Assembly (NCBI GenBank): GCA_034509735.1
Contig: JACGWO010000001.1
Span: 31,747,966 to 31,811,965, forward strand
DNA from: Sesamum alatum
Taxonomy: Eukaryota > Streptophyta > Magnoliopsida > Lamiales > Pedaliaceae
Length of the DNA: 64,000 bases
Reading direction: 5' to 3'
Part shown: piece after piece, positions 1 to 11,758 of the stretch
Layout: every line of letters begins with the position of its first letter
How positions within the stretch are numbered: position 1 is the stretch's first letter
The notes under the pieces: generated by a model
The model's database searches: none
Seen by the model: only the letters and a program-made list of their open reading frames with translations
What the model was told of the DNA's origin: nothing
Position numbers and translations under genes: made by a program

Positions 1-944
1 TAGAGAAGTTTGTTCAAGACATATAAGCTGCTTGAACGACTTGAAGACGGATAATCTTCAATCATGTATGTGTAGTTCTCCTCCCATAAGCTTCTAACTC
101 CACTGGGTTCACAATATAATAAAAATTGTGGGAAATACCCTTCTAAGTGTAGATGGCATTCTAAAGTTCCGAGCTTCAACTAAAGTATTCTCTAATACTA
201 TTATCTTCTTGACGAAGGCATCTTTTCTCAGCTGTTTGCTTAAAAGTTAAATAGTGCACACCATCAACTGTCAACAAATCATCAAATGACTTTGGACCTT
301 TAATGTGATTGAGCATCACATGCAAATAAAATCTTTTCCCTTCATCTGGTGACACGCATGTACGCGCCCGATAACCTTTTGAGTGCTTCTTCTCTTTACC
401 CAAATTCTTTGAGATGAAAACCATCTATAGTAGTTTGGGAAGTCCCTATATATATATATGTTTGGCTCGGTTCCTTCACTATATATCCTGAAAAACTCTG
501 TTAACATAGTTTTGAATTTCTCTGATCAGCTAGCACATCAGTAATCAATTGGTGGCTGTAAAACTGGACTTGTTGCCTATTAGGTAGATGAATTTGTAAA
601 CACACTAGTGATGGATAAGTTCTGCACATTGGAAATTGAAAATTCTCCACAATGCTTCTGGAGCACAGATCCATCTTCAATCAATATATTGACTGATTTC
701 ATCGTAATTTGGACCCAGGCGAACCTCAAATACAACACAATCAGGCCCTTTGTACACTTATTTATATAGATACTTCCACATTTATGTGACAGTCATATTT
801 GAGTAGCAACCAAGGATTATAAGGAACCACCCAACTATTGTCAACAACCACTTCCCCATCATTGTCTAAGGCTATTGACCTATTGTCATTCCGTTGTTGA
901 TAAATTGAAAATGAATAATTTCCTTGCTTAGTGCACTCCACAAA
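1..944 (-). pseudogene. Helitron RepHel, region between Rep and helicase (broken)
   Basis: Directly below the Rep ORF, after a stop codon at about 945, the same protein continues with the segment CTKQGNYSFSIYQQRND, which aligns with the Tyr-containing motif that follows the HUH domain. It goes on through WVVPYNPWLLLKYDCHINVE. Further down, two overlapping frames (316-507 and 176-424) hold EFFRIYSEGTEPNIYIY and GKRFYLHVMLNHIKGPKSFD..LLTVDGVHYLTFK, the usual GERFYLR..L..VKG..SF..L.TV.G block of Helitron proteins. The switch between frames near 320-420 shows at least one frameshift. The family assignment comes from these motifs; no activity is expected. Confidence 0.75.
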
Positions 945-1481
945 CTATTTAGGATACCCTTTTTTACACCTTCCATTTTTCATGCATGGAGAATTTGGCT
1001 TGATGTGTCCACAGGGTCCATGTATCATATGTTTTATGACAGCAGTATACAACTCTAGTTCTTCATCTTGTTTTGGGATTTCTGCTCTCACAATACAATC
1101 GTAATCATCAGGGTTGTTCAACTTGTCATCCTCATTAAATATCACCAACATTTGTACATGTCGCAAGCCACATTTTTGGAAATCAATGACATGAACATGG
1201 GCTACAGTTTTTCCAAAAATGCTTCTGTGAAATATATCTTCTTTTAACTCTTCGCATTTTGCACGAAAAATTCTTGTTGATAAATTTGGCCGGTCTTCTA
1301 TTGTTCGTCCGGGGAGAAGTTCCCTTTTTATCTCTTCCCATGAAGGATTACATGTCATTGTAAGAAATATATCTGGTTTTTCAAACTTTTGTTCTATTGC
1401 CATAGCATCTTGATATCTTTTGAGACATATCTTGCGGACTTCCAGTAAATGACGATCGCAAAATTGTACGACGGCCCACAT
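945..1481 (-). pseudogene. Helitron Rep (HUH endonuclease) domain
   Basis: This 178-codon frame carries the Helitron Rep signature: YQDAMAIEQKFEKPDIFLTMTCNP, then EELKEDIF, VIDFQKCGLRHVQML, and HMIHGPCG..NSPCMKNGRCKKGYPK at the end. Rep would nick and join DNA during rolling-circle transposition. The HUH core normally reads GLPHxH; here it reads GLRHVQ, so the second metal-binding His is Gln (codon CAA) and the Pro is Arg. Together with the stop right after GYPK, this makes the copy non-functional. The true protein would begin well upstream; the ATG at 1481 is internal. Confidence 0.85.
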
Positions 1482-1559
1482 TTCCTAAAAAAGAAGCAAC
1501 AAAAAATTATTTAAATTGTGTTAGATTAAAAAAACAAAATAAATAACTTTTATAATATA

Positions 1560-2570
1560 AAATAAATAATTTAACCTGCATCATTTTCTCCAGCGTCTAA
1601 GAAATCTTGTAATCCTTCATATTCAGCCCGAATGTCATGCTGGTGAAATCTTATCAATCATAACTTTTGAGTCTCAACCTTGACATAGTTGTCAATAATA
1701 TATTGTTGTAGTAGACGTTCTCCATTGTGAAGAATACATGGAATAGCTCCACGTATTTAGAATTGAATACATAAAATTATAAAATATCTAAATGTTAGTA
1801 TGAAAGTATTGAGAATAGTAGAATAACAAACAATACCTGCAACATTTATGCATAATAGTCACAACACGTGATTCTATTTCCTTGAACTGAGCAAAAGACA
1901 AAATCCAAACCATATGTTCCATATGGAAGTAACATTGGGTAATAGAGTGGATCATAGTAGCCCGAGTATCCTTAATGTTAAATAGTCAGCCACTATGGTT
2001 TTGTACTACTATATCCCTGTCATTTGCATCCATCATTTCTTCTCCACCAACCAATATCGCTGCAACATGTGAGGCAGTCAGGAGTGTATATTGCATATTT
2101 GCAGCAGGTCTCTCTTTGATTGAGCAAGTCGACTTAGCGTTTTGACAAGGGGATTATGAGCATCTAAGATGTGCTTTACCTTATCAATTAATTATCCATC
2201 ACATGGAGTTAAATTTTTGATCTAGTGCCACCCCTATAGAAGTAAATGAAAATACGTGATTATAAGCACCTATATTTGTCTGAATATCTGGCCTTCTGGA
2301 GTTTGATCAATAAAAAGATTCATTAAGTCAACTGGAACTGGTTTTTTCGGCAACATTACTTTTCCTCCTCTACAACAAAAGCTTTGTGCTCTCGGTGAAA
2401 TAACTTAGCACGACAATGGAACAAATTCTAGGTATTGGTATTTGCAACCGATGGGCATTAATTGCTGGATAATAATTTCTTGCAGCATTAAGAAAATGAT
2501 TAGTTCGAGGTCGGATGCAATGTACTCTCTCACCAACATTTGGTGGATCACATACATGATCTGATGAACT
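1560..2570 (-). pseudogene. Helitron N-terminal (Helitron-like N) region, fragmented
   Basis: No long frame survives, but conserved pieces appear on the minus strand in the expected order. Around 2340-2400 there is FHREHKAF followed by an acidic run, then GAYNHVFSFTS near 2260. Around 2000-2100 lies LLTASHVAAILVGGEE followed by DIVVQNHSG, and around 1600-1720 comes QQYIIDNYVKVETQKL-like sequence with HQHDIRAEYEGLQDFLDAG. These match the domain in front of Rep in plant Helitron proteins. Stops and shifts separate the blocks. The 1490-1600 gap is AT-rich and may be an intron or a decayed linker. Confidence 0.65.
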
Positions 2571-2613
2571 GAAGGAAAAGCGGATCCGCCCCGGAGCGTG
2601 AGCAGACGCGATT
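2571..2613 (-). repeat. Terminal fragment of a type III copia LTR
   Basis: The segment beginning TGAAGGAAAAGCGGATCCGC matches, with few changes, the reverse complement of the 3' end of the Cop-F LTR at about 58126-58172. It lies exactly between the Helitron and the Cop-A leader. Either Cop-A ends in a sliver of a type III LTR or a separate LTR was almost wholly lost here. Confidence 0.5.
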
Positions 2614-2647
2614 TATTACAAAAATGCGTATTAAAAGCAAATCGCGC

Positions 2648-2668
2648 CCTGCTGGCTCGGCCAGCAGG
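2648..2668. other. GC-rich hairpin in Cop-A leader
   Basis: CCTGCTGGC and GCCAGCAGG form a perfect 9-bp stem around a TCG loop. It lies in the same leader zone that holds the GC-rich islands in Cop-C, Cop-D and Cop-F. Confidence 0.6.
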
Positions 2669-2853
2669 CAGCCAACATTGGCTACCACGCTTTCGCTCGT
2701 TTCGATGCTTTTCTACATTTCTTTTATGAAACATATCAAAAATCACCACTTTCAGAATATAATACAACATTAAAAAAAAATCCCAAATTCCAACATCCAA
2801 TGAAAAATTAACCACATATATAGATCTGCACACAACATGCTCAGAAAACGTAA

Positions 2854-3323
2854 TGTAATGTGGATTGGCACGGGACAGGCGCGGCGGAAGCGCGGGAGTG
2901 CGTAATATAAAAGCGTAAAGCATAAAAGAAACAAAATTAAAAGCAATTAGAACCAAATCAAGGGGTGTGCCCTTGATTCTCCCTGGCGTTTGGTGTATTT
3001 CATGTTCAAGAAAGTACATAATATGGAGGCCATAGAATTTGGAGGAACAAGAAACGTAAAGAGAGAACGTTACCTTCGTAGTTTTCTTCGTTCAGCTACA
3101 CGCATTGTTCCCTATTTTGCCACCAAGATCTCAACGTAGAGACCCTCTAAATTGTCCACACGCTTCAGCGGATACCAACGAATCCTGTGCTAGCATGAAA
3201 TCATTTAGGGGAGAAGAGACATCGATACAACACTATTGATTAACGTTACCGACGTCTCTTATGTTCTACCTTGAATGAATCAAGAAGAACAAAGAAAATC
3301 TTGGAGAAAAGTGAAGAAGGTGG

Positions 3324-3360
<37 letters not shown>

Positions 3361-4937
3361 GAGATGGCATAGTATGTGTGTGTAGAGATTAGTGTGTGAA
3401 GCGTGTGTGTTTGAGTATTATAAGAATTAGAATTTCTAATCCTACTCAGCCTCTTCCAAAGAGACACACTTTAATCAACTTAGGATTTGACCTAGTCAAA
3501 TCCTAGTCAACTAAGGGTTTGACAAAGTCAAACTTCATCCTAGCCATCCATCTCAATATTCCTAGATTAAATCTCGTCCATCCATTCTCGATGGGCTTTA
3601 TGGAATGGGTCTATTTAAATCTAATTTAAATAGTCCAAAGGTCCAATGGACTCTATATTAAATCTTATTTAATATTCCAAGCCCACTAATTAATTCATCC
3701 TTTTAATCTAATTAAAAAGGAAGCCCATGCGCATTAAATCCAAAAATCCAATTTATGAATTCAAATCCAATTAACCCCATTAATCCATGAAGGCTTAAAT
3801 CTCCAAGAAGTTTAGTTTAATCCATTAAATTAATCCTTCTGCCGGAATTATTTCCAAATTAATTCATTTCACATCCGGTGAATAGGGTGTGACTCTTTAG
3901 GTTCACTCTCAACTAGACTTGGACCTACTTCTTGTTATCTCATAACCAAAGTAGTCCATCACCATGGGTGGCCGTCCAGCAACGGTCCATGACACTAGAG
4001 ACTTGGTGAATATGTGGCGTGAACATTTAGGCTCCGAGTTACGTACAAGTTCGATCCTACTGTCGCCTGTCTCCCGGCCTCATCTAGGGCATGGAATAGG
4101 ACGTCAATTCCCATCCTTGACTTAGGCATCTATCCTTCAAACTTGAGATATGTTTAACTCTATGATTGACGTAGGAAATCCTTTTCCACTCAATGAAATG
4201 CTATGGCCATAAAACTGTGAGAGTCTAAACCATCTCAGAGTGCATAGGAGATCTTGTTGTCATAATCTTTGACAGGGGACAGATTCTATCTTAGAATCCA
4301 CCATCCTCTTTACGTACTCCGACTGCACTGAACAAGGCTTATGATAGTCATGTCTTACGACACAATCACCGCTCGCCAGATTCAAGATACAGCCTTCATA
4401 TGTAAGCGACTGCCATGATTCCTCAAGTCCTAGGATTAATCCCGTACTATTGGAACCGAGAATACCAGTCATACCGACCATGCCCGTGTAGCTTCCATAT
4501 GACGATTCCCGCGAGTCACCTCAGTCAGCCGACACCCTTGTCCACTAACCCACTAATATTGCATAGACGTCCAACGTTTGTCACCGATGAAACGCGGTAC
4601 TCATCCAATTAATGCAATTATTAGTGCAAGTCTCTATAGGATCCTCGTTACCCAATCTCGAGGTCCTCGACTTGGAGTGTTTCAGACCGATCTACAGAGG
4701 TTGGTTCCATGACCGCCAACCTATGTGCAGTCCAACTTCTTGGATTCATATGTTCGATCTGTGGGCGTTTGTTCTGACAATGAAACTACGTTGAATGCTA
4801 GTAAGCACAACAAACTCATCGGTTCCAATGATGAATCCTTACTACATTCATCAACATAATATTACTATTGTTCAAACATTGGCGAATAGTTTTCAGAACA
4901 ACCAACCACATTGACTTTTTGGTCACCTATTCTAACA
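2854..4937 (-). mobile_element. Solo copia LTR (type II), TSD CGTAA
   Basis: A complete 2.08-kb LTR on the minus strand, from TGTAATGTGGATTGG to TTCTAACA. It is flanked by CGTAA at 2849-2853 and at 4938-4942. Removing it restores a continuous Cop-A leader. It carries the shared LTR palindrome at about 3962-3991 and a (GA)n tract at 3327-3358. No internal element sequence is attached, so it most likely arose by LTR-LTR recombination. Confidence 0.88.
3327..3358. repeat. (GA)n microsatellite
   Basis: About 16 uninterrupted GA units inside the solo LTR, on the transcribed side of the TATA region. CT/GA-rich tracts occur at the equivalent place in most of the copia LTRs in this window. Confidence 0.95.
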
Positions 4938-5030
4938 CGTAAGTCATCCCAAAATGAAGCATCAAAAATATGTATAGCATGGTGAAAACACATGTAGCAC
5001 AAATAATTCTAGGCCTACACACAGAATCCA

Positions 5031-5042
5031 GCTCTGATACCA
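5031..5042 (-). other. Primer-binding site (initiator Met tRNA), Cop-A
   Basis: GCTCTGATACCA is the reverse complement of TGGTATCAGAGC, the usual PBS of plant LTR retrotransposons. It lies one base from the LTR that starts at 5044, which fixes the element's orientation as minus. Confidence 0.9.
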
Positions 5043-5043
5043 C

Positions 5044-6898
5044 TGAAAGTGTGGACGACCCAGGAGATACGCGCGGAAGCCTTGCAAAACAACAGACAAA
5101 ACGTAAAAAAGAGCACACATGTGCGAATAATAAACGACAAGAAAACATTACCCTTATGGATTTCTTGTCCAGCCACACGCGTTGTTCCTGGAATCACGCC
5201 TAAAAGATCTCAACATAGAGAACCTCTAAATTATCCACACGATTCACTGGATCGTAACGTAATTCTTGTGCTACCGGAAGATAGAGATATCGATACAACG
5301 TTATGAATTAACGCTACCGATATCTCGGTGTGCTTCACTTGATCGAATCAAGAAGAACCAAGAAAGCTTTCTTGGAGAGGAGAAGGGCTGGACGAGAGAG
5401 AGATAAGTGAAGAGAGGGGCACCGGCTTGTGTGTGAGTTGTGTGTGTGTTTGTGTGTATGTGTGTTAATGTGTATTTAAGTGACTATGTCACTTAACCTA
5501 CACAAACTCTTTCAAAAGAGGCACACTACACCATACTCTAGAGAGTTGGACCTAGTCCAAACTACTCTAGGACCAATCTCGACCATCCATCTCAATCTCT
5601 GCAAGATCAAATCTCGTCCTTCCATTTTCTTGGGCCTTTATGGACCGGACCTATTTAAATCTAATTTAAATAGTCCAAAGGTCCAGTGAACTTTATATTA
5701 AATCTAATTTTATACTTAAACCCAAGAATAAATCCATCCTTTTAATCTAATTAAAAGGGAAGTCCAATCTTATTAATTCATAAATCCAATTTATGAATTA
5801 AGCCGAATAAATTAATACGATTAATTTAAAAGGGCTTAAAAACCCAAAACTAATTAATCCAATTAATTAATTTTTGGGACAATCCAACCCATGGATTTTT
5901 ATAAATTATATAATCATTTATTCTCTCCAAAAAATTAATTTAATCCAAATAAATTAATCTCTTCTCGAATTTAATTCTAAATTCCTTTCACATCCAGAAA
6001 ATCGTGTATGACTCTTTAGGTTCACCCTCAGCTAGACTTGGGCCAATTCCCAATTATCCTATAACCAGAGATAACCGTCACCATGGGTGGCCATCTAGCA
6101 ATGGTCCATGGCCATAGAGACTAAGTGAATAAGCGACGTGAACATTTAGGATCCGAGTGTCGTACAGGTACGGTCCTCCTTTCGACCATTTCTTGGGCAT
6201 AGTTTAGGGCATGGAATTGGACGTCGATTCCCATCATTGACTAAGTATCTATGCTTCAAACTTGAGGTAGGTTTAACTCTTTTGATCGCGTAGGAAATTT
6301 TTTCGTACTTGATCGAATGATATGGCCATAGACTTTCAGAGTCTAAACCACCTCAGAGTGCATAGGAGACCTTGCTGTCAAATTACTGATAGGGGACAGA
6401 TTCTATCTTGGAATCCGCCATCCTCACTACATATTCTGACTGCATTGGATAAGGCTTATGATGACCATACTTCACGATACGGTCACCGCTCGCTAGATCC
6501 AACATACAGTCTTTGTATGTAAGCGACTGATGTGATTCCTCAAGTCCGAGGACTAATCCCGTACTATCGGAACCGGAAATACCAGTCGTACCGACCAAGA
6601 CCTCATAACTTCCATATGACGATTCTCGCGAGTCACTTGAGTCAGTCGACTACCTTGCTGACCAACCCACTATAATTACACAGACGGCCTACGTCTTCTA
6701 CCGATGAAACACAGCCAATACTTAGTGCGAGTCTCTTGTAGGACACTCGATGCCCGTTTCAAGGTCCTTGACTTGGAACATTTCAGACCAACTCTCAGGA
6801 GTTAATCTCATAGCTGGCAACCTATGTGCAGCCCAACTCCCAGGCTTAACCCTTTGGTATGTGGGCGTTTGTTGTGACATCGAAACTCCATTCAATGT
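5044..6898 (-). mobile_element. 5' LTR of Cop-A (type II, truncated)
   Basis: The LTR starts TGAAAGTGTGGACGACCC next to the primer site and follows the type II pattern through the shared palindrome (about 6082-6112) to TTCAATGTTA. The last 130 or so bases found in its relatives, ending GGTCACCTATTCTAACA, are missing. The sequence passes directly into Cop-B integrase in the opposite orientation at about 6898-6901. Confidence 0.8.
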
Positions 6899-8018
6899 TA
6901 AAGAAGCCCTTTGTAGGACAAAGCAGGCTTGCCACAGGTCTGTTGGACTTGGTCCATACACACGTATGTGGGCCACTAAGGACGCAGGCCCGAGGTGGGG
7001 TTTCCTACTTCATAACCTTTACCGATGATCATTCATGGTATGGTTATGTTTACCTGATGAGGTACAAGTCTGAAGCTCTTGAGAGGTTTAAAGACATCTG
7101 ACTTGAAGTGGAGAACCAAACCAACTGCAAAATTAAAGTCCTACGGTCAGACCGAGGCGGTGAATACCTTAGTACGGAGTTCCTAGATTATCTAAAAGAA
7201 CATGGTATAATATCAGAATGGACACCTCCAGGAACACCACAGTTAAATGGTGTCTCTGAAAGGAGGAATCGAACCCTGTTGGACATGGTTCGGTCCATGA
7301 TGAGTTTCACCAAACTGCCTTTATCCTTTTGGGGCTATGCACTAGAAACGGTGGCAAGTTGTTGAATTTGGCGCCTACTAGTACATTAACCCAAACGCCA
7401 TATGAAATATGGCACGGCAAGCCTGCGTCCTACAACTACTTGAAAGTGTGGGGTAGCCCCGCATACGTCAAGAGGTTAGTGGGAGATAAGTTAGAATCCA
7501 GGTCTAGCTTATGCAGGTTCATTGGATACCCTAAAGAAACTGCGGGTTATTACTTTTATGACCCCTTGGAACAAAAGGTCTTTGTTTCAAGAAATGTAGT
7601 ATTCTTGGAGCAAGGCTTCCCGGAGGATATCCAACCCGATGAGCTGATCCTTGAGGAATCAAGTGATGGAATCCAGCCATCAGAGGTAGCCACGGAACCC
7701 TCACTTAGAGGATTCCGGAAAGACAGCCGAAGGGCTGACCAACCTCGAGAGGTCCAACATGCTAGGCATGAAGGACAGCCTCACGAACAGCCAGCCCCGG
7801 TTCCTGAACCACCGGCTCCGATACAGTTAGCGCCCACAGTCACCACTGATGTTCCCATTCTCTGTAGGTCCACTAGAGAGTCCAGACCTCCAGTGAGATA
7901 TGGCTTTCTAGGTGCGACCGATCTTTTGGATAACGATCCTAAGACTTATGGAGAAGCGATGTCAGACATCGACTCCGGGAAATGGCTTGAGGTCTTAAAG
8001 CCGAAATGGACTCCATGA
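6899..8018 (+). pseudogene. Cop-B integrase
   Basis: The integrase would join element DNA to the host chromosome. The start KKPFVGQSRLATGLLDLVHT is the standard copia stretch leading into the catalytic core; YFITFTDDHSWYGYVYLM and SDRGGEYLSTEFL follow, then GTPQLNGVSERRNRTLLDM with the catalytic Glu. The first Asp position (HTD in Cop-F) reads HTH here. Breaks: a TGA at 7099-7101 where Cop-F has AGA (Arg), and a one-base loss near 7353 that shifts the frame into the C-terminal part (7329-8018), which holds YLKVWGSPAYVKR and the proline-rich linker to RT. The zinc-binding N-terminus is missing. Confidence 0.85.
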
Positions 8019-8943
8019 GCGAGAACTAAGTTTGGAGTCTTGTAGATCCACCGAAAGGTGTTAAGCTAGTGGGCTGTAAGTGGGTCTACAAGCGCAAACT
8101 TCGCGTTGATGGAGAAGTCACAACTTTTAAGGCTAGGCTTGTAGCTAAGGGATACACTCAACGACCCGGGGTCGATTTTGAGGATACCTACTCGCCAGTA
8201 GCCATGGCTAAGTCCATTTGGATCCTGCTCGCCATTGCAACATGGTATGACTATGAGATATGGCAGATGGACGTGATAATGGCCTTCCTCAACGGTTTCG
8301 TTGAAGAAGAGATCTATATGGATCAGCCGGAGGGTTTCACGATCACTGGAGAAGAACAGAAAGTTTGTCGTCTCCAGAAGTCCATCTATGGCCTCAAACA
8401 AGCCTCCCGAAGTTGGAACATTCGCTTTGACGAAGTAATACGGGGGTATGACTTCATCAAAAACGAATCCGACCCTTGTGTATACAAGAAGGTCAGTGGG
8501 AGCTCAATTGTGTTTCTAGTGCTTTATGTGGATGACATTCTGCTCATTGGTAATGACGTTAGAATGTTAGGAAACACAAAAGCATGGTTGTCAACCCAGT
8601 TTTCCATGAAGGACTTGGGTGAAGCCTCCTACATCCCAGGCATCCAGATTGTCAGGAACAGATCTAAAAGGATGTTAGGACTCACCCAAAACTCGTATAT
8701 GGAGAAAGTCCTAAAGAGATATCGAATGGACAACTCCAAACGAGGATTCCTTCCCATGAGGCATGGGATCAAGTTGTCCAAGAAACAGTCCCCACAGACT
8801 GATGAGGAACCTGAAAGGATGAAAATCATCCCCTATGCTTCTTCCGTAGGTAGCATCCAATATGCGGTCCACTGCACTAGGCCTGATATTGCATACGCTT
8901 TGAGCGTAACAAGCAGATATCAGTCCTGCGCAGGAGAGGCACG
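8019..8943 (+). pseudogene. Cop-B reverse transcriptase (RVT_2), near-complete
   Basis: This is the best-preserved copia RT in the window. It runs [72 protein letters not shown] and then [12 protein letters not shown], with the YVDD catalytic box at 8525-8536 intact. It continues to [23 protein letters not shown]. The frame is open from 8069, and the preceding 50 bases ([10 protein letters not shown]) join after a frame change near 8018-8030. The expected HWNAVK sequence after CAGEA is replaced at about 8944 by [10 protein letters not shown], a segment from earlier in RT of another subfamily. Confidence 0.88.
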
Positions 8944-9044
8944 TTGGAATGAATTTAAGATGTTAGGAAACACTGAAACACGAGCATTGTTCACGCAATT
9001 CTCGATGATAGGAATTGGATTCCTTTATTCAGGGTTAAGCTGTT

Positions 9045-11032
9045 TGTTAGAAAAGGTGACCATGTAAGCCAATTTTGGCAGGAATATGTAACCTATGTCT
9101 AGACAATTTTGGTGTTTGATAAAAATATTTATGAATAAAGAAGTGAAAATTCATATGGCAATACTTTGTTTACGTTCACTTATATCTGCATTTACATTTC
9201 TGTTCACTACGCAAACAAAGCCCACGGACTGAAAATCGATTTCGGGGACTAGGACTACGCTTGGAGGTAGGTCCATGAAATCAATCTTAAAGAATCAGCC
9301 AGGAAATCTCCAAGTCAAGGAATCCCGAAAATGGGTACCGGGATTCCCTTTGAGACTTGCACTAAGCATCTGCTGTCGTATTTCATCGACGGGTGATGAA
9401 GGTCGTCTAAGCAGTGTTAGTAGGTCAGCATGCTAGGAAGCAGCTGACTGAGGTGACTCGCGGGAACCGTCTTACGGAGGACCTTGAGTATGATCAGCAA
9501 GGTATGACGTGTATTCCCGGTTCCAACGGTACAGGCCAAGTCCTTTGACTTGAGGAACTGCTGAGTTCACCTGTGCATCAGGTCTGTATCTTAGATATGG
9601 TGAGAGATTGCCAAAATACTCTTGAGTAGTCATAAGCCATGTCTAGTGCAGCTCGGGTGTACAGAGTGACAGTATTTTCCAAGAAAGGATCTGTCTCCTG
9701 TCAAAAGGTATTGACAGTTGAGTCTCATGTACGCTTTGTGTCTTGTCCCTAAAATCTGTGGCCGCAGTAACTGAACAGAAGGGAAGGTTTCCCTTGCGGC
9801 GTTTAGTAAGGACAGACCGACACTTAGGTCCAAAATGGGTACCTACTTTTTCCGTGCCCTAGACTCTAAGTGATGAGACCGAAGACAGAAGGACAAGTGT
9901 ACTGTTAGAGCCTAAATGTTCATCCCCAATTATTTCACCTAGTCTCTAGTGCCATGGACCGTTGCTAGATGGCCACCCATGGTAACGGACGGATTCTAGG
10001 AATCCGACCAAGTCTAGCTGAAAGGTGAACCTAAAGAGTCACACACTATCCACACACACTTAGTATTTAATTTGGAATTAAATATTGGAGTAAAGGAATG
10101 ATTAAATTAGATTTAATCGGGTCCTATATTTTCTTGGAGAAATTAATTCCTTCTATTTGATAAAAGGGAATTAAATTAATAAATAGGATTTATTAAAGGG
10201 GTTGATTTAATGGGCTTAGAATAAATATTAATATTTATTTATTATATTTATTTTTAGCCTTTTGGAATATTTAATGGGATTTAAATATTCCATAAAATTA
10301 AAATCAACGGTTGAGATGGAAAGGGGAGATGGAAGGCTAGGATTTGTTTGACTAGGTCAAACACTAGTTTGACTAGGACTTTGACTAGGTCAAAATCCTA
10401 GACAAATTAGAGTTCTTAGAGTAGGAGTTTAAAGAGGATTAAACTCCTCCTCGATAAATACCTCTAGCTTCCAACTTTTTGAAGGATGGTGAAATTCCAA
10501 CACACACATAATTTCGGCCTCTCTCCCCTCTCTCTCGTCCGCCCTCTCTCTCTCTCCACTCTCCAAGAAAAATATTTTCTAGTTCTTTTGTTCTTGGAAC
10601 ATTAGAACTTAGATGAATCAATACCGTTAATTGATAACGTGTTGTTGATTCATCCACTCCAAAATATACACTTGTTCGTTGCTAGCACGACGTGCAAGAT
10701 ACGTGGGTGGATCGTGTGTCACGATTTGGAGGGTCTCAAGAACGAGATCTCGGTGCAAAATGGGAAACAACGTGTGTAGCCGTTGAAGACGAAAACGACA
10801 ACGGGTAGGTCTCGTTTTATTTTTCGTCTCTCTTTATTTTCAACTCTATGGCCTCCATGATTTCTTTACATGTTGTTTAATCATGAGATACACCGAACAC
10901 CCGGGAATCTCAAGGGTACATCCCTTGAGCGTGTTCTTTTATTATTAAAAGCATGCTTTAATTTTTGTATGTTATTTTATATCGCGCTTCCGCATTCGCG
11001 CAATTCCCAGGACGATCCACCGATTTCTTTCA
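9045..11032 (+). mobile_element. Solo copia LTR (type I), TSD CTGTT
   Basis: A complete 1988-bp LTR from TGTTAGAAAAGGTGACC to CCGATTTCTTTCA, with CTGTT at 9040-9044 and again at 11033-11037. The host Cop-B sequence is continuous across it, as the uninterrupted Cop-C relative shows. It contains the shared palindrome (about 9954-9984), a TATA-like site at 10453-10461 and a CT-rich tract around 10518-10560. Confidence 0.92.
10453..10461 (+). promoter_or_regulatory. Putative TATA box of type I LTR
   Basis: GATAAATAC sits where the other type I LTRs have CTATAAATAC or CTATATAAA, about 580 bp before the LTR 3' end and just before the CT-rich tract. The G in place of CT makes this copy weaker. Transcript start inferred by position only. 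Confidence 0.45.
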
Positions 11033-11758
11033 CTGTTCAAGACTCCTTCGCATTAGACTGATGAGAAATCTTAGATGTTTGACATCCCCTACGTCTTTGC
11101 CTTAGGCGACATGAAAATTTTTTCGTGCATTGGGCCTGATGTTGCGTATGCTTTGTGCATCACAATCGTTATTGGGCTTGTGTCGAGAAGGCAGTAGACA
11201 GCTGTTGAGAATATCTTTATTACCTGAATAAGGATTAAAGAAGCATTCTTAATGCACGTTTTGTAGAGGGTTGATTCTAGAAGGCTATAGCAATACTAGC
11301 TTCCAGAATAATGTGAATAATGTTTAGTCTCAATATGTATGTACATTTCGACTTAATGGTGAGTGTGGTGGCTTGGAAAGGTTTCAAGCAGGATACCACG
11401 ACATGTCATTATGAAGGTCGAATGTATGGCGACTTTGAAAGTCGTTTCTGGAAAGTGGTTTGGATTGAAAACCGCATCCATAGGATGGATGTGGTGCCTA
11501 GCACGGCCGAGTTAGTAGTTGCCGTGGAGGCGAAGAACTAGGCTTTGGCAAAAGCTTTTGGGCTCGAGATCTTATCACAGATCCACGAAAAATTCTTAGA
11601 CAACCACCATTTGCAGGCAGCAATGGTAGGAAGAGGTGACACGGGTGGACCGTGTCACTTCGGGAGAGAAATATAGTAGACCCACGAGACCAAGCCGGTA
11701 TCGTAGATTGCTCACGCTCAAAAGGATCTGAGCAACATGGGTAATTGGCTTTTGTGGT

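Larger units (their letters stand above)
1..2570 (-). mobile_element. Helitron fragment (rolling-circle DNA transposon)
   Basis: Minus-strand reading gives pieces, in order from high to low coordinates, of the Helitron-like N-terminal domain, the Rep (HUH) domain and the region after it, scattered over several frames. The helicase part would lie below position 1 and is outside the window. The high-coordinate end stops where copia LTR-like sequence begins at about 2571. I could not identify the TC start or the hairpin-CTRR end, so the boundaries are approximate. The element is clearly dead (stops, frameshifts, altered HUH motif). Confidence 0.8.
2614..6898 (-). mobile_element. Cop-A: Ty1/copia remnant (leader plus 5' LTR)
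   Basis: Read on the minus strand, this is a 5' LTR (5044-6898), a primer-binding site (5031-5042) and a non-coding leader (4943-5030 and 2614-2853). The leader is interrupted by a solo LTR with its target duplication. Gag and pol are absent: the leader ends at the Helitron side. The leader matches the Cop-D leader, including the stretch ending AATTCTAGGCCTA before the primer site. The high end of the LTR is cut where Cop-B begins. Confidence 0.75.

Noticed and set aside
2405..3019. 204-codon open frame, minus strand
   Set aside because: It runs across the Helitron edge, the LTR sliver, the Cop-A leader and the start of a solo LTR, with no conserved domain. A chance frame over unrelated pieces.
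7023..7101. Idea that Cop-B and Cop-F are one element duplicated as a block
   Set aside because: They share coding similarity, but LTR types, leaders and flanks differ, so they are separate insertions.
11320..11541. 73-codon frame that could be taken as a small gene
   Set aside because: It is the decayed RNase H part of Cop-B, collinear with Cop-C 22690-22900.
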